Positions 49,798 to 62,452 of a stretch of DNA of 64,000 bases are shown here, piece by piece. The notes beneath the pieces are model-generated. The model was not told where the DNA came from and searched no databases. It saw nothing but the letters and a program-made list of their open reading frames with translations. The position numbers and the translations under genes were made by a program. Where the stretch lies: positions 715,844 to 779,843 of the forward strand of contig VFFE01007188.1 in NCBI GenBank assembly GCA_008921705.1, given 5' to 3'. The DNA is from Burhinus oedicnemus (taxonomy: Eukaryota > Chordata > Aves > Charadriiformes > Burhinidae). Position 1 is the first letter of the stretch, and each line of letters starts with the position of its first letter.

Positions 49798-52700
49798 AAT
49801 TTGTTGTTGCCTACCTCTTTAAGCACAGGTTGAAGTGTCCTCTTTCTGGCTGGTAATTAACCAGACTTCCTTCAGATCATAACACATGGCTGACAAGATT
49901 ACAGACATCTGAACAGATATGTTTTCTGGGTTGTTTGAAGCATGAATTACTTAGGCTGGTCCTATGACTTTGGGATTTGGTTTAGCTGACCTCTAGGCGC
50001 TTCAGTGATTGCATAGGGTGCTTCACTGTAACAAGCCTTTCAAGATGAAAGAGCCACTGTTCAGTTTGTCATTTTAATCCTCAAACTGAATTAAAAGATT
50101 AATTCTGTAAAAGTTATTTTATTTCAAACTTAATAACATGGACCAATGAGTCATTTTGGGGACTAGTAAAGTATTATACAAGCATTAATATGAATCTTTA
50201 GATGATATTTACCACAGGTCTTTAACTTGGGTATTCCTCAGTGCTAAAACACAAGTTATGCAACATCAACCTTGTAAGGAAAAAACCCGAGTTTAATGTT
50301 TTGCCTCTTAAGGAGCGTGTATTTATCAAAGGGAACTTACTTATTTGTGGAAAGCCATGGGGAAGATTTCTAGTTTGTTTAAATTAAGATCTAAAATAAT
50401 CTATCTATGTTAGAAAAGCTGGTTATCCAATAATGTTGAAATGTTCAACAAATCATTCACATATCTCGTTACAGTAAAAATCTTGTAATGGGAAAAAAGG
50501 AACACACCTATGCAGAACTAAGAATTTGTTGTTAATTGAAGTTTTAGTAGTAAAATCAAAGTACATAGTTAATACTTTTATTCTGGTTACTATGCTACAA
50601 ACGCTAATAGATTAAAATATGTTAATATTTTTACAAATATATCTATTTGGTTTTCTTGGAGTTATGTGCATGATTCAAATGCTGCTCTCAGTCCTGATGT
50701 CAACAGATACAGCCCTCCTCATGAACGAGTGTCGGGGAAGTTCAGCATATTGTCATCATCCTGAGCTCTTCACCAGAGGAACATGATTTTGATGTTGGAG
50801 TTTTCTTTTTCCTTAATCCTGTCTGTGCCTACTTGGTGTTATTTTTATGCATTTTTCTAACACAATCCACTTACTCTTTTTTTAAACAGATTTCCTGCTT
50901 AAGTTTGATTATCTTCATGCATAACATTAATTTAAAGTTACACAATATATATTCTCCAGCCAAATAATATAAAGGATTAATACTTTTTACTGTTGATTAC
51001 ATACATTTATTTGACGTATTCACACAGTTAAGTTTAAATTAGTCACCTGGATAAGTCACCTGACCACTAGGCAATTGCTATAACAGTTAAAACAGGCTAA
51101 ACCCAGCTCAGACCATGACAAACCCAGACAAGTCCTGAGACCCTGCACTGTCAGGTCAAGACAAACCCTGCAGACTTTTCCAAGTAGTGGCAAAATCATA
51201 CTTTCTTGTCTGCAGTATAGACAGCACTAAAAGCTGTGGGGGGTTCTGAGTTATCAGGTGTTTCAGTTTTTATTATTTTAAGATACAAATGTCAGTTAAT
51301 TTCAGCAAGAAATTCATGAGAGTAAATGAGAATTAGATGGAACCGTGCAATTAAGTTTGATATTGAAATCCAAGAAAATACGTCACACAAGCTGGTGCTT
51401 AACCGTGGTGCACTTGAAATCATTTGATTTACCCTTTCTGAATATAGCAACAAAACCTCTTTCCAACAATGTCCACTCTTTCCAACCACATCTATAAAGC
51501 ACCTGAGTGGTCCAACACTCACTCCCATGCAGATTTGTTATGAATTTTCTGTCTGAGTTCCCTGAGAAGTCTGATTCTTGGTTTATATTGAACATTACAA
51601 AAGTATCAGGTACCTCACTAAAAGTAGTTGCGTCCTTTTTCCTACTTTTGTCATAACAGACTGGTGTTATAAAATTTACTGAGAATCCAGGAACAAACAG
51701 GAATTTAATGACACTGTAAGCCTGAGCACAATCCATATGTCCCTTGACAGTACATTAAATGTGTGCCCTATTGACAAATACACTGCATACAGTGCCTGGG
51801 CTTCAACACAAAGAAAATGCATTAGGAGACAGAGAAAAATAAATAGCAGAACTTATTTAATTTCCTAGAGAAAGGAGATGTCATACTTTAAATATTCTGT
51901 ATTCTACCTATGTACTGGTGGGATTGGGTTTGTATTTTATTCAAACCTGTTTTACATAAAATTAAAGCCAGGTCATACAGTAGGAGCTGGAGAACCACTT
52001 GAATGTAAGCTAATGTCCAAGCATCAGCTTCGTAGACCAGGTAACCTTGAGGTTTTTTTGCATCATTAGTCACATTCAACAAAGAGGAAAGGGACTGCTC
52101 CTCCTTCCTATGGCCTATGGTCTTGAGATTAGGGTGCTGTCTTGTTAGGTGGAAATTGTGGGTATAAGAAGAACAAAGAAACCAGGTGACCAATTTTCTG
52201 TCTTTGCTTTGGAATGCTTAAAATATATAATACTGCTTAAAAAGAATAAAAAAAAAGTGTAAATTTTAATTCAGTTCTTAGGATAATGTAATAATTCATT
52301 CACCTAACTGATAAATGGTTAAGAATACACAAAATATGGTCATAAATTTGTTCAGAGATGTTGTATTTTGTGGCACATATTACTGAGCTAAAGTAACTGG
52401 TGGACAGGTTTATGTAGCCAATCTGGTTATAGTTTCTGATGACATCTTTTATACATTGCAAGTTTTAATGACTTTTTTTACATTATTTTGAAGATTTCCT
52501 ACCTTTAAAGTATGTCCTTTCTCTATATCCATGCCTCTTTTGCACTTTTTCACATCCATACTAGTCTTTTGTATTTTCTTGTAAATTACTGTTCAGATAT
52601 GATCCAAAGGCAACCAACAGACATCCAAGACAATCAGACATTTTGTCAAATAAACTAAAATTTCACAGCAACAAAATTATTCTGTAGGAAGAACTATATA

Positions 52701-54178
52701 TTTCTTATATGTTATTTAATGCTTTTTTTTTCAACTAAAGTCAAGGAATACCAGATTAGATATTTCTATTTTCTGTATTTATCTAGAAAGAGGCAAAATA
52801 GTAGTAGGATACTTTTCTTTAACATTAACAATAGTTACACACATGGACAATTTTCATTGTCTTAAATAACAATGTTTTAACGGAATTTTATTACAGCCTT
52901 TAGTCACAGAAATTTATCATCTAGTCTGATCTATGTTATTACTAATGCAAAAAAGATGCATATGGTCTACAGAAAGAATATGTAGTAGAACAAAGTGTTC
53001 ATACAAGTTTGTAGTAAAACATTTACTTCAGTTTGCAAAAGACTTCACAAAGTACATCATCACTGTGTTTCTGGGAAAAGTTTTGAAAACATTCAGTAAA
53101 CAAAGGATCTTTAAGACAAATATTGGCTTTCTCTCTCTCTTTTTTTTTTATTTTTCCCTCCATCTCCCCTCACACCCATCCCCCAATTTATCTGCTTAGC
53201 TGTAAGAGCCATAACTGGTGCCATTTTATTGTGTAAAATGGACAGATGGATTCGATCTTGTCAGAGATCAGAACAAGGAAGATAGCAATGGAAACATAGT
53301 GAAGGGACACTTCCTTCTACAGATGAGAATTCAAAATTACAAAGAAACAATACAACTGATGAAATTATGATACTCAGCTTTCCTGCCCAATCCGTATCTG
53401 TTGTTCTTATATTGTTATTGATGATTGTACATGATGATTTATCTGGTATTCAATTATTCAATTAAAATTAAATTTTTCTGATTGTACATCTGCTATTCTA
53501 AGAGTATGGGCACAAGTGAAGCCAGTTTTCTTATTGCCTTGATACATGTCTCTTCAGGAACACTTAATGCATATGATGAAATTATTACTTAGCTATTAAT
53601 CAGTTCTTTATGAAATAACAAATTGTTTCTAATGAGTTAGAACATTGAAATAAACAAAATCAAGATCTCCACAGGTAGTCTGCTCAGGCATAGCGGAAAT
53701 TGTCTTTTTGACTGCCACAGTCTCTATGTACTCTAAAAATATTTGTAGTTAGACATTCACCCTCTTTGACTTCCAGAAAAATACATATATTATTAAGCTT
53801 ACTCACATAGCAACCTAGTCTAGAAAAACAGCCACCTCACTGATTAGTCCTGCTTTCTTCACAGCATTTTCAACAGCAGAGGAAGACTAGTGAGCTCTCC
53901 CTTCTATTAAAGGAAAGCTCTAGGTTTCTTTATATCTATTACAGATTAGATTTTACACTCATTTAGCCAATTACCTGCTGAAACTGAACACAAACGTATC
54001 TTTTCTCACTAGGCTTATATTATATAAATTAGTGTAACAGAAATATAAATAGACTCTTTCTTTTTTTTTCCCCTGATATATTTTGTTGAGCTGTCCTGGA
54101 CATTGGGCTGCTAAAAATGTTCAACTATAGCTCCTAGATATAGTTTTTAATCCTTTACCTCTTTTGAAAGTTGATGCA

Positions 54179-54207
54179 ATATATATATATATATATAAAT
54201 ATATATA
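54179..54207. repeat. AT dinucleotide microsatellite
   Basis: An (AT)n run with one AA interruption, followed by an A-rich tail and acaaacaaac. Confidence 0.9.
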
Positions 54208-56110
54208 AAAACAAACAAACCCCCAAATCTTCTCATACAATCATGTAAGCCTTCTAACAGAATTAGCATAAGCTATGGAAGTGGTTCAAAATTTCTACAG
54301 AATCTGGCTGATAGAGAGTTAAATAGTACCTGAATACTTTACCCCTTAAAATTTGCTTTGAGGTAAAGGAATTTTACTTTTTTGAATTTATTTACTTCAG
54401 TTATATACATGTCCATTTTTCCTCATGTTTCGTAACCTAAATTTCTCTTATCTTTGTAGTGAAGAAAGAGAGGAACAGCAATGAAATTGATAAAACTGTC
54501 CTCCAGTGCACACGCACACATGCACACTGGTAATTACATACTTCTATAAGCTATAGAAGGCCCCAAAAATAGTACACCAGAGGTGGGATTCACCTCACTG
54601 AACTCTACTATCCTACTGTATAGAAATCCCCATCTGAGTTGGCAGTTTAGCCTTCCATTTAATTTGGCCTATTTTAGCTATCTATTTTAAGATGAGATGA
54701 ACTGAGCCCTAGTACCCCCACCTCAAAGCCAGTTACCTTGAAGAATGTATCAGAGGTACACAGGGAAGCAGACATCCAACTGAGGCAACACGACTGAAAA
54801 TTAGGTAGGGGAAAACGAGGAGTAAGTGCATGAATTACCTTCATAGAGCTCGGATGTTAGTTTGTCACACACAATTCTTTAGGTAATATCTTGTTTAGTT
54901 TTACATAAAATTGGATTAAACATGCCTCCCTCCTCCCTTAAATTTTCGTTGTAATACATACCATGCAGGTTCCTGTAATCTCTTCTACATTTTGTACATG
55001 TTTGTTTTTCAGATTATTTTTTTAAAAGTACACATACTGGGGTCAAGCTATAAACAATGTTTGTTTGTCCAGGGTAACTGGAGAATACAGGAGATATTCT
55101 GGTAGCCCAGAGGAAAATCTTCAAGGAGCTCTTTTTTCCTGAATTTTTCATCTCAGGAGGATTTTTAATGTCTCTACTTTCCATACATGTACCCAGCCCT
55201 GGCTCCAGCTCCAACCTTTTCATTTGTCTTTGATTCATTGCAAAAAGAGAAAAACATTTAATGTTATCTGTACCATGCTGAGAGATGTAACATAATCCTC
55301 AGTACTCAGTCCTATGCAGCACATCTCTGACACCTAACACAACAGAAGAACATATATGCTTACTGTATGTCTGTTCATAAGAGCTCTATCCATGATGATG
55401 GACGATTTGAATAACAAATACGGATCATCACTTTTGTCTGTCTCCTCTCCTTTTGTTAACTGTAGATGTATTTTGCAGCATTTATATCAAGATCCTACCC
55501 AAGAAAATATGAATTTAGCAGAATATTGATTATGAAATACTACTATTGGTGTTCACGTAGTGCTCATCTTTGGAAAAATCTCATCTGGGAGGTGGGAGGG
55601 TTAGTCTCACCTGACTTTAGCTGCCCAAAGATGGATGTCATACAAGTCATTTAGAGTGAGTTGAATTACCTTTCAAAGGTGCTTATGTTTCTCTACTAAC
55701 TATGTAGAGACCTAAAGTCACTTGCATAATCCAGGCTCCTACCTTTTAGTTCATTGCTATTTATTTCAAGTGAGTTTCACTGAAATACTGCTCTTAAATT
55801 AAGAGGGCAGGAATTGTTCCTACTTATGTTTGTGAAGTGCCAACCATGTTTTTAATGCAACTGTTGAATGAATAAAATGATGTAATAATTCATTATTATC
55901 TTTATTATTACAGAAAGTAAAGATATATTTGGAAAAGTTTCAGTAGTGCAGAAAATTTATATTTAAATAACACTGCGTTAAATGATAGGTAAATTTGAAG
56001 CAAATAAAAAAAGTTTAGTTATTACTTGTGTATTGTTATTTATTCTTTAACAACAGGGATTTTGCAGCTGATGTATAATTTTATACACAAGAAAACAAAA
56101 CCATTTTAAC

Positions 56111-56450
56111 TGTTCGTGGTGGGTTAGCCTTGGCTAACAACCAAATTACCACCCAGCCATTCCTTCCGTCTCTCTCCTCAGCTTGGCAGGGGGAGACAAT
56201 AGGATGGGAAAGTTCATGTGTTGACTTGAAGACAGGGAGATTGCTTACCAATCACTCTCATTGGCAAAATAGACTAGACTTGGGGAAAATAAATTTAATT
56301 TATTGTCAAGTAGGGAGAAACAAAGGGAAACATAACAATAACACCTTTTCTCCCCCCGTTTCCCAGGCCCAGCTCCACTCCTTCTCTCCCAAAAGAAGCC
56401 AGCTCTGCAGCCCCCCGATGCCAACACCTTGACACCTGCACCCAATATGC
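56111..56450 (-). mobile_element. Partial LTR of an avian endogenous retrovirus, minus strand
   Basis: The block begins tgttcgtggtgggttagcc. This resembles the reverse complement of the 3' edge of the solo LTR at 60251-60842, including the shared pattern aac-aa---accac-cagcc. Next come cagcttggcagggggaga and gacttggggaaaataaattt. A minus-strand AATAAA lies at 56299-56304, about 190 bases from the proposed 3' end. After about 56450 the sequence returns to AT-rich DNA, so much of U3 is missing. No retroviral gene is present. It is a related but different LTR family from 60251. Confidence 0.6.
56299..56304 (-). promoter_or_regulatory. Putative LTR polyadenylation signal
   Basis: AATAAA on the minus strand inside the partial LTR. 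Confidence 0.4.
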
Positions 56451-59400
56451 CGTTATTTCACTCCCTGTTTGGTTTGTTTTCCTATTTTTATTCTTCTCAG
56501 TCTAAGAATGGATGAAGAAGGCCTTCTGACAAATAGGTCCTGATGCTTCTATTTTAACATGTACAATATAAAGAATTGTAAATAAAATCTGAAAATAAGA
56601 GAAGTAGAAAATCACTTCGCTCCTCTTCAACATTTTCTGTTCAGCACTGTGAATTTTATGAAGATTAATACTAGCTCCTAATACTGGCTCTGAAGTGCAT
56701 GTGCAGCTTTAGGAGGTCCTTGTGTACCTACAAAGAAAGATTTATCTTCCTAGGAAGGAATAAAAAGGTAAAAGTGATATTCCCGTGTTTATATTCAAGC
56801 GTGAGTGGTGTATGGCAAGTTCACTAACGACAACCAGTGCTCTGGATACTATTCCCAGAAGAAATGGGAATGTATTCTTACACCGCGTGCATGGAAAGCA
56901 GCATCAGATTGAAACTGTTTCTCACTTTGCTCACCTTAGTATTTGTGAGCCGCTGGCATTATTTTCCATTAGCCTCATGCATTTTATTTATTTATTGCTC
57001 TGATGTTATAGGTCATCAGAAATCTTTACTGTTCCCAGGATGCTGATGCAGTAAAGCTAAGATGAAATAAAGGCTCTAAGTTTGTATTTCAAAGTTTAGG
57101 CTGATTCAGTAATATAACTTTTATTTCTAGAGCTTAAGCTTTTCCTGTGTTTTTCATAGTCATGTTGAGGCTACTTATTTCTGTCAAAAAGTCAGGAGAA
57201 ACTGAAAGACAGCAATAGTTAATTTTATCTTAATTTTGGAAATTATAAATTTCAGCCTCAGTTCTTACCAGTAGTATTTTCAAATTGAAAACCACCAGTA
57301 AATGTATTTTTCCATGCTTTACTTCCAGAAATGTCTTAGTAATTTGAGTTATTTAATTGTGAATTCACAGTCTGAAGTAGTTTTTGGAGGTGCAAAGCAT
57401 GATGGACCTTCATAAGTGATTGAAATACACACAGAAAAAAACCACAGTTTAACACAGCAGTTTATATATAATTTATCATTCTCAATATAACATTCTGTAA
57501 GAATAATATTTTCCTACATCTATGGCTCCTTCTATGCTTTGAGATTTGTCAGGTTCTCGTGTAGACTGATGTCACCATGTAATTCCTAGGATCACAACAG
57601 GATGACGTTATAGAAATTTTCTACAGGTGGGAACATGACACATGCAATAACTTGATAAAACCTTATAAGTTCTCTGTGGTGCTGTTTAAAAATATGAAAA
57701 TCCAAATTCCAGTTTGTGTTACTTCAGCACGAAGTACATCATGTTTAAGTCACAAAGCTATTTCAGTAATGACTTCTTAATGTGATTTCTTTTCATGAAA
57801 GGTGTAATGTGCCTGATTCTAGTATCACTTATACCATATTTGTATTTGTTCATTATTTTTAATAGTGTTTTTCTTTTATCAATTTTCAGCATATGTAAGC
57901 TTTATAATACTGCAATGTCATGATTCTAATGCACTTCACAGAATATTTATTAATCATTTGTGGAAAAAAAGATTTTTTTTCTGCATAAAATTACACAGAG
58001 ACATAAGGATGCATAGTTATTGAAACGGTTAATGTTGTATCAGATGAATACTGAAAACAAATCAAACATGCAAGGAAATGTAGTTACATTTAAAAGGACA
58101 TTGCAAAGAGGCTACCTAGCAGAAATGTCATACAGACAACCATTTATAATAATATACTGTTTAAATATGCTATTCAGTTGTGAAAAAAATGGATTTAGCT
58201 GTTGAACTGATGTGAAGTACGCTTTTAAATTCTAACTAAATTTCAATACATTGTTTCTAAATAAAAATTAATGATAAAAATAAATAAAGCACTTTGATAT
58301 CTTTATAAATTAACTTTTTTTTAATTCCAAGCCTAAAATGAAAGTATATTGTATGTGGGATATTTCTGGAATATTAGATCAGCTAGGAATTAAAGGTAAT
58401 CTTTATCATTATATACCACATTTATTTAGCCTGATTTAAAATTCCCTTTGAAACCAAACTCCCATTAGAGGTAATCAAAATGATGCTTGAGTAAGTTGTT
58501 CATGACTGGGATGATCACAGTTTGCTCCCAGTGCTTTTAAATTGTGCAAGCAGTAGAATGATAAAATATAATCTCTGTCATGGTAGAAATATGTGAGTAT
58601 TCACAAAGAAAGGCTGCTTCCTTTTACCTGTCTCCAAGATAAACCTTCAAATGCAAGGAAAAAGGCAGAGCTCCCTGGGGGACGCAGTGAGATTTAAGTA
58701 GCAAGACTGAAAGAGAAAAAAAAAATCATTTTGAAATACAAAAGTTTAAAGATGTTATTATGTCACCCTTCAAGGTGGGAACATAATTTGCACATGAAAA
58801 TAGGGGCATATCTGAAAGTTAATTTAAGTGTGATAAAATTCGCTCAAGTGAACAAGTAGAGAATACAGCAAGGAGACACCTCTAGAACCTTTTGCTAGTT
58901 GTAGTGCAGAAAGAAAAAAATTTTTTTTTTTTTTTTAAATAGACTGCTTGATTATATCTATATTTTACATGAAAAGCATCTCAAGGACCCAAGATTAGCT
59001 TCCTGCACAGATTCATCTTGCATTCTCACAACCTGGCTTTAGACATTTAAGCATACTACCTACAGTATTTTAAAGTTCTCTTAGGCAAATATGCTTCACA
59101 GGTTATCATACCATGGGACATACCCAGATAGACTATCCCTAGGCAACCCACAAATAGTGTACTGATGAGAAGCACTCCTTGAGCTAGGATGTGATCACAA
59201 GGCAGGTGGAAATGCTTGAAATGCTTACTGCTGTTGGTTTGAAAAATACTATTCAGCTGAGCACAACTGTGCACCTGCTCCTGAGTTTGCCATAACAGGA
59301 CATAAACTAATTATATTTGCCATTCTTTGACTTTGAATTCAACTGAAACGGAGCTAGGAGATTTTTTGTTGCTTTAGAAAAGACAGAATATGGTTTTAAA

Positions 59401-60245
59401 TTTGTAAACAATTCCTCTAATGTATAACAGCATATCATAGGGGTGCAGTGCATCACTGCATACCAGCTAGCTGATAATTACATTTGGTACTGTGAAATGC
59501 GAAGCTCGCATAACATGAAGTGTCATCAGCTGGTGCCTGGCTGGCCTAATCACTTTGTCTTCTAAAGAATTTACAATGATTTCTGAAGACACTTTTAAAT
59601 CCCACTTTAAGACATATTGTGTTGGTGTAGTTTATGCCCTTTGTCAGTTTATGTTATTCCCTGACTCCTTACTATCATTGCTGCAAATTTGGTTGACAGC
59701 AGTAATGTGTGGTTCTCATGAAGCACACAGGCGATCCAGGAAGTTGTACCTTAAGTCAAGTCCCCAGTGCTCTTACTGTGCTCTAATTTTGGAAGTAATC
59801 CAAGAAAAAATTGGTCTCAGTCAAGATTTACTGAAATACCAATCACTGTTTTTTAGTTCAGGGTAGTCAGTATTTCAGCAACTTCTTACATAAAGATGAC
59901 ATTTTCATAAGAACACTGGAAAAATGACAATATTTTAAAACTAAATATAGATGAGATTCATTTCACCTGTTCTTTTAAAAATAAAATATTTATGCAATAA
60001 TCACCTATCTTCAGTATAAAACTCTCATTAAAAATGTGTGGTGAATAGACAGCATACTCCAGCTTCCCTAATGAAAACAGAAAGTATCTTCTATACTGCT
60101 TCTCTCTGTGGGATATATTACTCTGTACTTTTGAGAAAAATATTTTATAATAATAAAAATTATTTAAAAAGCAGTCAGTGCTATCCTTTGTTTCTCCTTC
60201 TCTCTGTCTCTTTTTTTTTGTTTGTTTGTTTTTTTGTTTTTGCTC
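56451..60245. other. AT-rich non-coding DNA
   Basis: No gene is seen. An A7-T16 junction lies at 58914-58936, and a pyrimidine-rich tract (about 60191-60241) lies directly upstream of the solo LTR. Confidence 0.55.
58914..58936. repeat. A7-T16 homopolymer junction
   Basis: Seven A followed directly by sixteen T; the centre is self-complementary. Confidence 0.9.
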
Positions 60246-60530
60246 ACTAGTGTATTAGTTTTGACTTGAAAAGAGTTAGTTTTCTTCATAGTAGCTTTGT
60301 ATGGGGCTATGTTTTAGATTTGTGACCAAAACAGTGTTGATAACACAGGGATGTTTTAGTTATCGCTGAGCAGTGCTTACACAGAGTCCAGGTCTTTTCT
60401 GCTTCTCATACTGGTCTGCCAGTAATTAGGCTGGGGGTGCACAAAAAGCTGGGAAGGGACACAGTTGGGACAGCTGACCCCAACTGACCAAAAGGATATC
60501 CCATACCATATGTATGACATTGTGCTCAGC

Positions 60531-60539
60531 AATAAAAGC
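60531..60539 (+). promoter_or_regulatory. Putative LTR TATA box
   Basis: aataaaagc lies 180 bases upstream of the attaaa signal, where related avian LTRs have a TATA-type box. It is one step away from a typical tataaaagc. Confidence 0.45.
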
Positions 60540-60710
60540 TGGAGGAAGAAGGAGGGACATTTGGAGTTACGGCATTTGTCTTCCCAAGTAACTGTTAAGC
60601 GTGGTGGAGCCCTGCTTTCCCAGACATGGTTGAACACCTGCCTGCTGACAGGAAGTAGTGACTGAATTCCTCATTTTGTTTTGCTTGCATGTGCAGCTTT
60701 TGCTTTACCT

Positions 60711-60716
60711 ATTAAA
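60711..60716 (+). promoter_or_regulatory. Putative LTR polyadenylation signal
   Basis: attaaa followed by a T-rich stretch, 126 bases before the LTR end. Confidence 0.5.
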
Positions 60717-60930
60717 GTGCCTTTATCTCAACCCACAGGTTTTCTCACTTTTACCTTTCTGCTTATCTCCCCCATCCTGCTGTGGGGCAGTGACCAAGCG
60801 GCCGTGTGGAGCTTAACTGCCTACCGGGGTTACACCGCGACAACTAGATAAGAGGTTTGTACAGTTCCCATAAAGGTAGCTGAACACTGGCAAGGCCTAA
60901 TGAGGCCAAGGACATAATCTTAGATTTTCT

Positions 60931-61739
60931 NNNNNNNNNNNNNNNNNNNNNNNNNNNNNNNNNNNNNNNNNNNNNNNNNNNNNNNNNNNNNNNNNNNNNN
61001 NNNNNNNNNNNNNNNNNNNNNNNNNNNNNNNNNNNNNNNNNNNNNNNNNNNNNNNNNNNNNNNNNNNNNNNNNNNNNNNNNNNNNNNNNNNNNNNNNNNN
61101 NNNNNNNNNNNNNNNNNNNNNNNNNNNNNNNNNNNNNNNNNNNNNNNNNNNNNNNNNNNNNNNNNNNNNNNNNNNNNNNNNNNNNNNNNNNNNNNNNNNN
61201 NNNNNNNNNNNNNNNNNNNNNNNNNNNNNNNNNNNNNNNNNNNNNNNNNNNNNNNNNNNNNNNNNNNNNNNNNNNNNNNNNNNNNNNNNNNNNNNNNNNN
61301 NNNNNNNNNNNNNNNNNNNNNNNNNNNNNNNNNNNNNNNNNNNNNNNNNNNNNNNNNNNNNNNNNNNNNNNNNNNNNNNNNNNNNNNNNNNNNNNNNNNN
61401 NNNNNNNNNNNNNNNNNNNNNNNNNNNNNNNNNNNNNNNNNNNNNNNNNNNNNNNNNNNNNNNNNNNNNNNNNNNNNNNNNNNNNNNNNNNNNNNNNNNN
61501 NNNNNNNNNNNNNNNNNNNNNNNNNNNNNNNNNNNNNNNNNNNNNNNNNNNNNNNNNNNNNNNNNNNNNNNNNNNNNNNNNNNNNNNNNNNNNNNNNNNN
61601 NNNNNNNNNNNNNNNNNNNNNNNNNNNNNNNNNNNNNNNNNNNNNNNNNNNNNNNNNNNNNNNNNNNNNNNNNNNNNNNNNNNNNNNNNNNNNNNNNNNN
61701 NNNNNNNNNNNNNNNNNNNNNNNNNNNNNNNNNNNNNNN
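60931..61739. other. Assembly gap (809 N)
   Basis: A run of N between the solo LTR's 3' flank and the CR1 at 61740. The CR1 is already inside its coding region when sequence resumes, so the gap probably hides more CR1. Long open frames across this gap are an artefact of N. Confidence 0.98.
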
Positions 61740-62452
61740 TAAGCAGATTGAGAGCAGCCCTGGGGAGAGGGACTTGGGGGTATTGGTGGATGAAAACCAG
61801 AATATGAGCCAGCAACGTGTACTCGCAGGCCAGAAAGCCAGTTGCATCCTGGACTGCATCAAAAGAAGCATGTCCAGCAGGTTGAGGGAGATGATTCTGC
61901 CCCTCTATTCCACTCTTGTGAGACCCCACCTGGAGTACTGTGTTCAGCCCTGGGACCCCCAGCACAAGAAGGACATGGACCTGCTCAAGTGGCTACAGAG
62001 GAAGACCACCTCCCCTATGAGAACAGGCTGAAGGAGTAGGGGTTACTTAGCCTAGACAAGAGAAGACTCTGGGGAGACCTTATAGCAGCCTTCCAGCACT
62101 TAAAGGGGCCCTACAGGAAAGATGGGGATGGACTCTTTACCAGGGAGTGTAGTGCTAGGACAAGGGCTAACAGTTTTAAACTGAAAGAAGGTAGATTTAG
62201 ATTAGATATTAGGAAGAAATTCTTTACTGTAGGGGTGGTGAGACACTGGAACGGGTTACCCAGAAAAGTTGTGGATGCCCCATCCCTGGAAGTGTTCAAG
62301 GCCAAGTTGGATGTGGCTTTGAGCAACCTGGTCTAGAGGAAGGTGTCCATGCCCATGGCAAGGGGTTGGAACTAGATGATCTTTAGAGTCCCTTCCAACA
62401 CAAACCATTGTATGATTTTGTGATATTATGATGTTGTGATTCTATGATTCTA
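61740..62452 (+). mobile_element. CR1 LINE, plus strand, emerging from the gap
   Basis: Sequence resumes inside ORF2 at gagagcagccctggggagagg. The plus frame 61774-62031 reads [20 protein letters not shown], then [19 protein letters not shown], which is the end of the reverse transcriptase and its C-terminal extension. It then shifts frame near 62030. Later blocks include cttaaaggggccctacagg, ttttaaactgaaagaaggta and acactggaacgggttaccc. The tail is (atgattctgtgat)-type repeats, 62408-62451, the longest such tail here. This is one of the better preserved copies. The full 5' extent is unknown because of the gap. Confidence 0.93.
62408..62451. repeat. CR1 terminal short-repeat tail
   Basis: Variants of an 8-base unit related to ATTCTATG, ending gattctatgattcta. 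CR1 3' ends normally carry two to four such units. Confidence 0.85.

Larger units (their letters stand above)
48729..56110. other. AT-rich non-coding DNA
   Basis: No gene or named mobile element is recognised across 7.4 kb. Simple repeats at 49768-49797 and 54179-54207 are listed separately. The longest frame, 51383-51736 minus (117 codons), has no recognised domain. Confidence 0.55.
60251..60842 (+). mobile_element. Solo LTR, avian ERVL-like, with intact 5-base target duplication
   Basis: A 592-base element starts TGTATT and ends CGACA, with ACTAG on both sides (60246-60250 and 60843-60847). The internal sequence matches a common avian LTR type that I recall: ttttcttcatagtagct near the start, ggctgggggtgcacaa, ccccaactgaccaaaagga, a TATA-like aataaaagc, cttcccaagtaactgtta, the signal attaaa, then ctcaacccacaggttttctc. 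A 5-base duplication fits class III (ERVL-type) elements. No gag, pol or env lies beside it, so recombination between the two LTRs removed the interior. The class label rests on memory and on duplication length. Confidence 0.88.

Noticed and set aside
51040..51260. Possible LTR edge around ggctaaacccagctc...accatgaca
   Set aside because: Only a short resemblance to avian LTR ends; no matching start, signal or duplication.
59444..59460. Near-palindrome tgcagtg-cat-cactgca
   Set aside because: Short; expected by chance, with no surrounding structure.
60844..61965. Open frames of 324 and 373 codons on the minus strand
   Set aside because: Most of their length is undetermined sequence in the assembly gap, and the readable end is antisense to a CR1.
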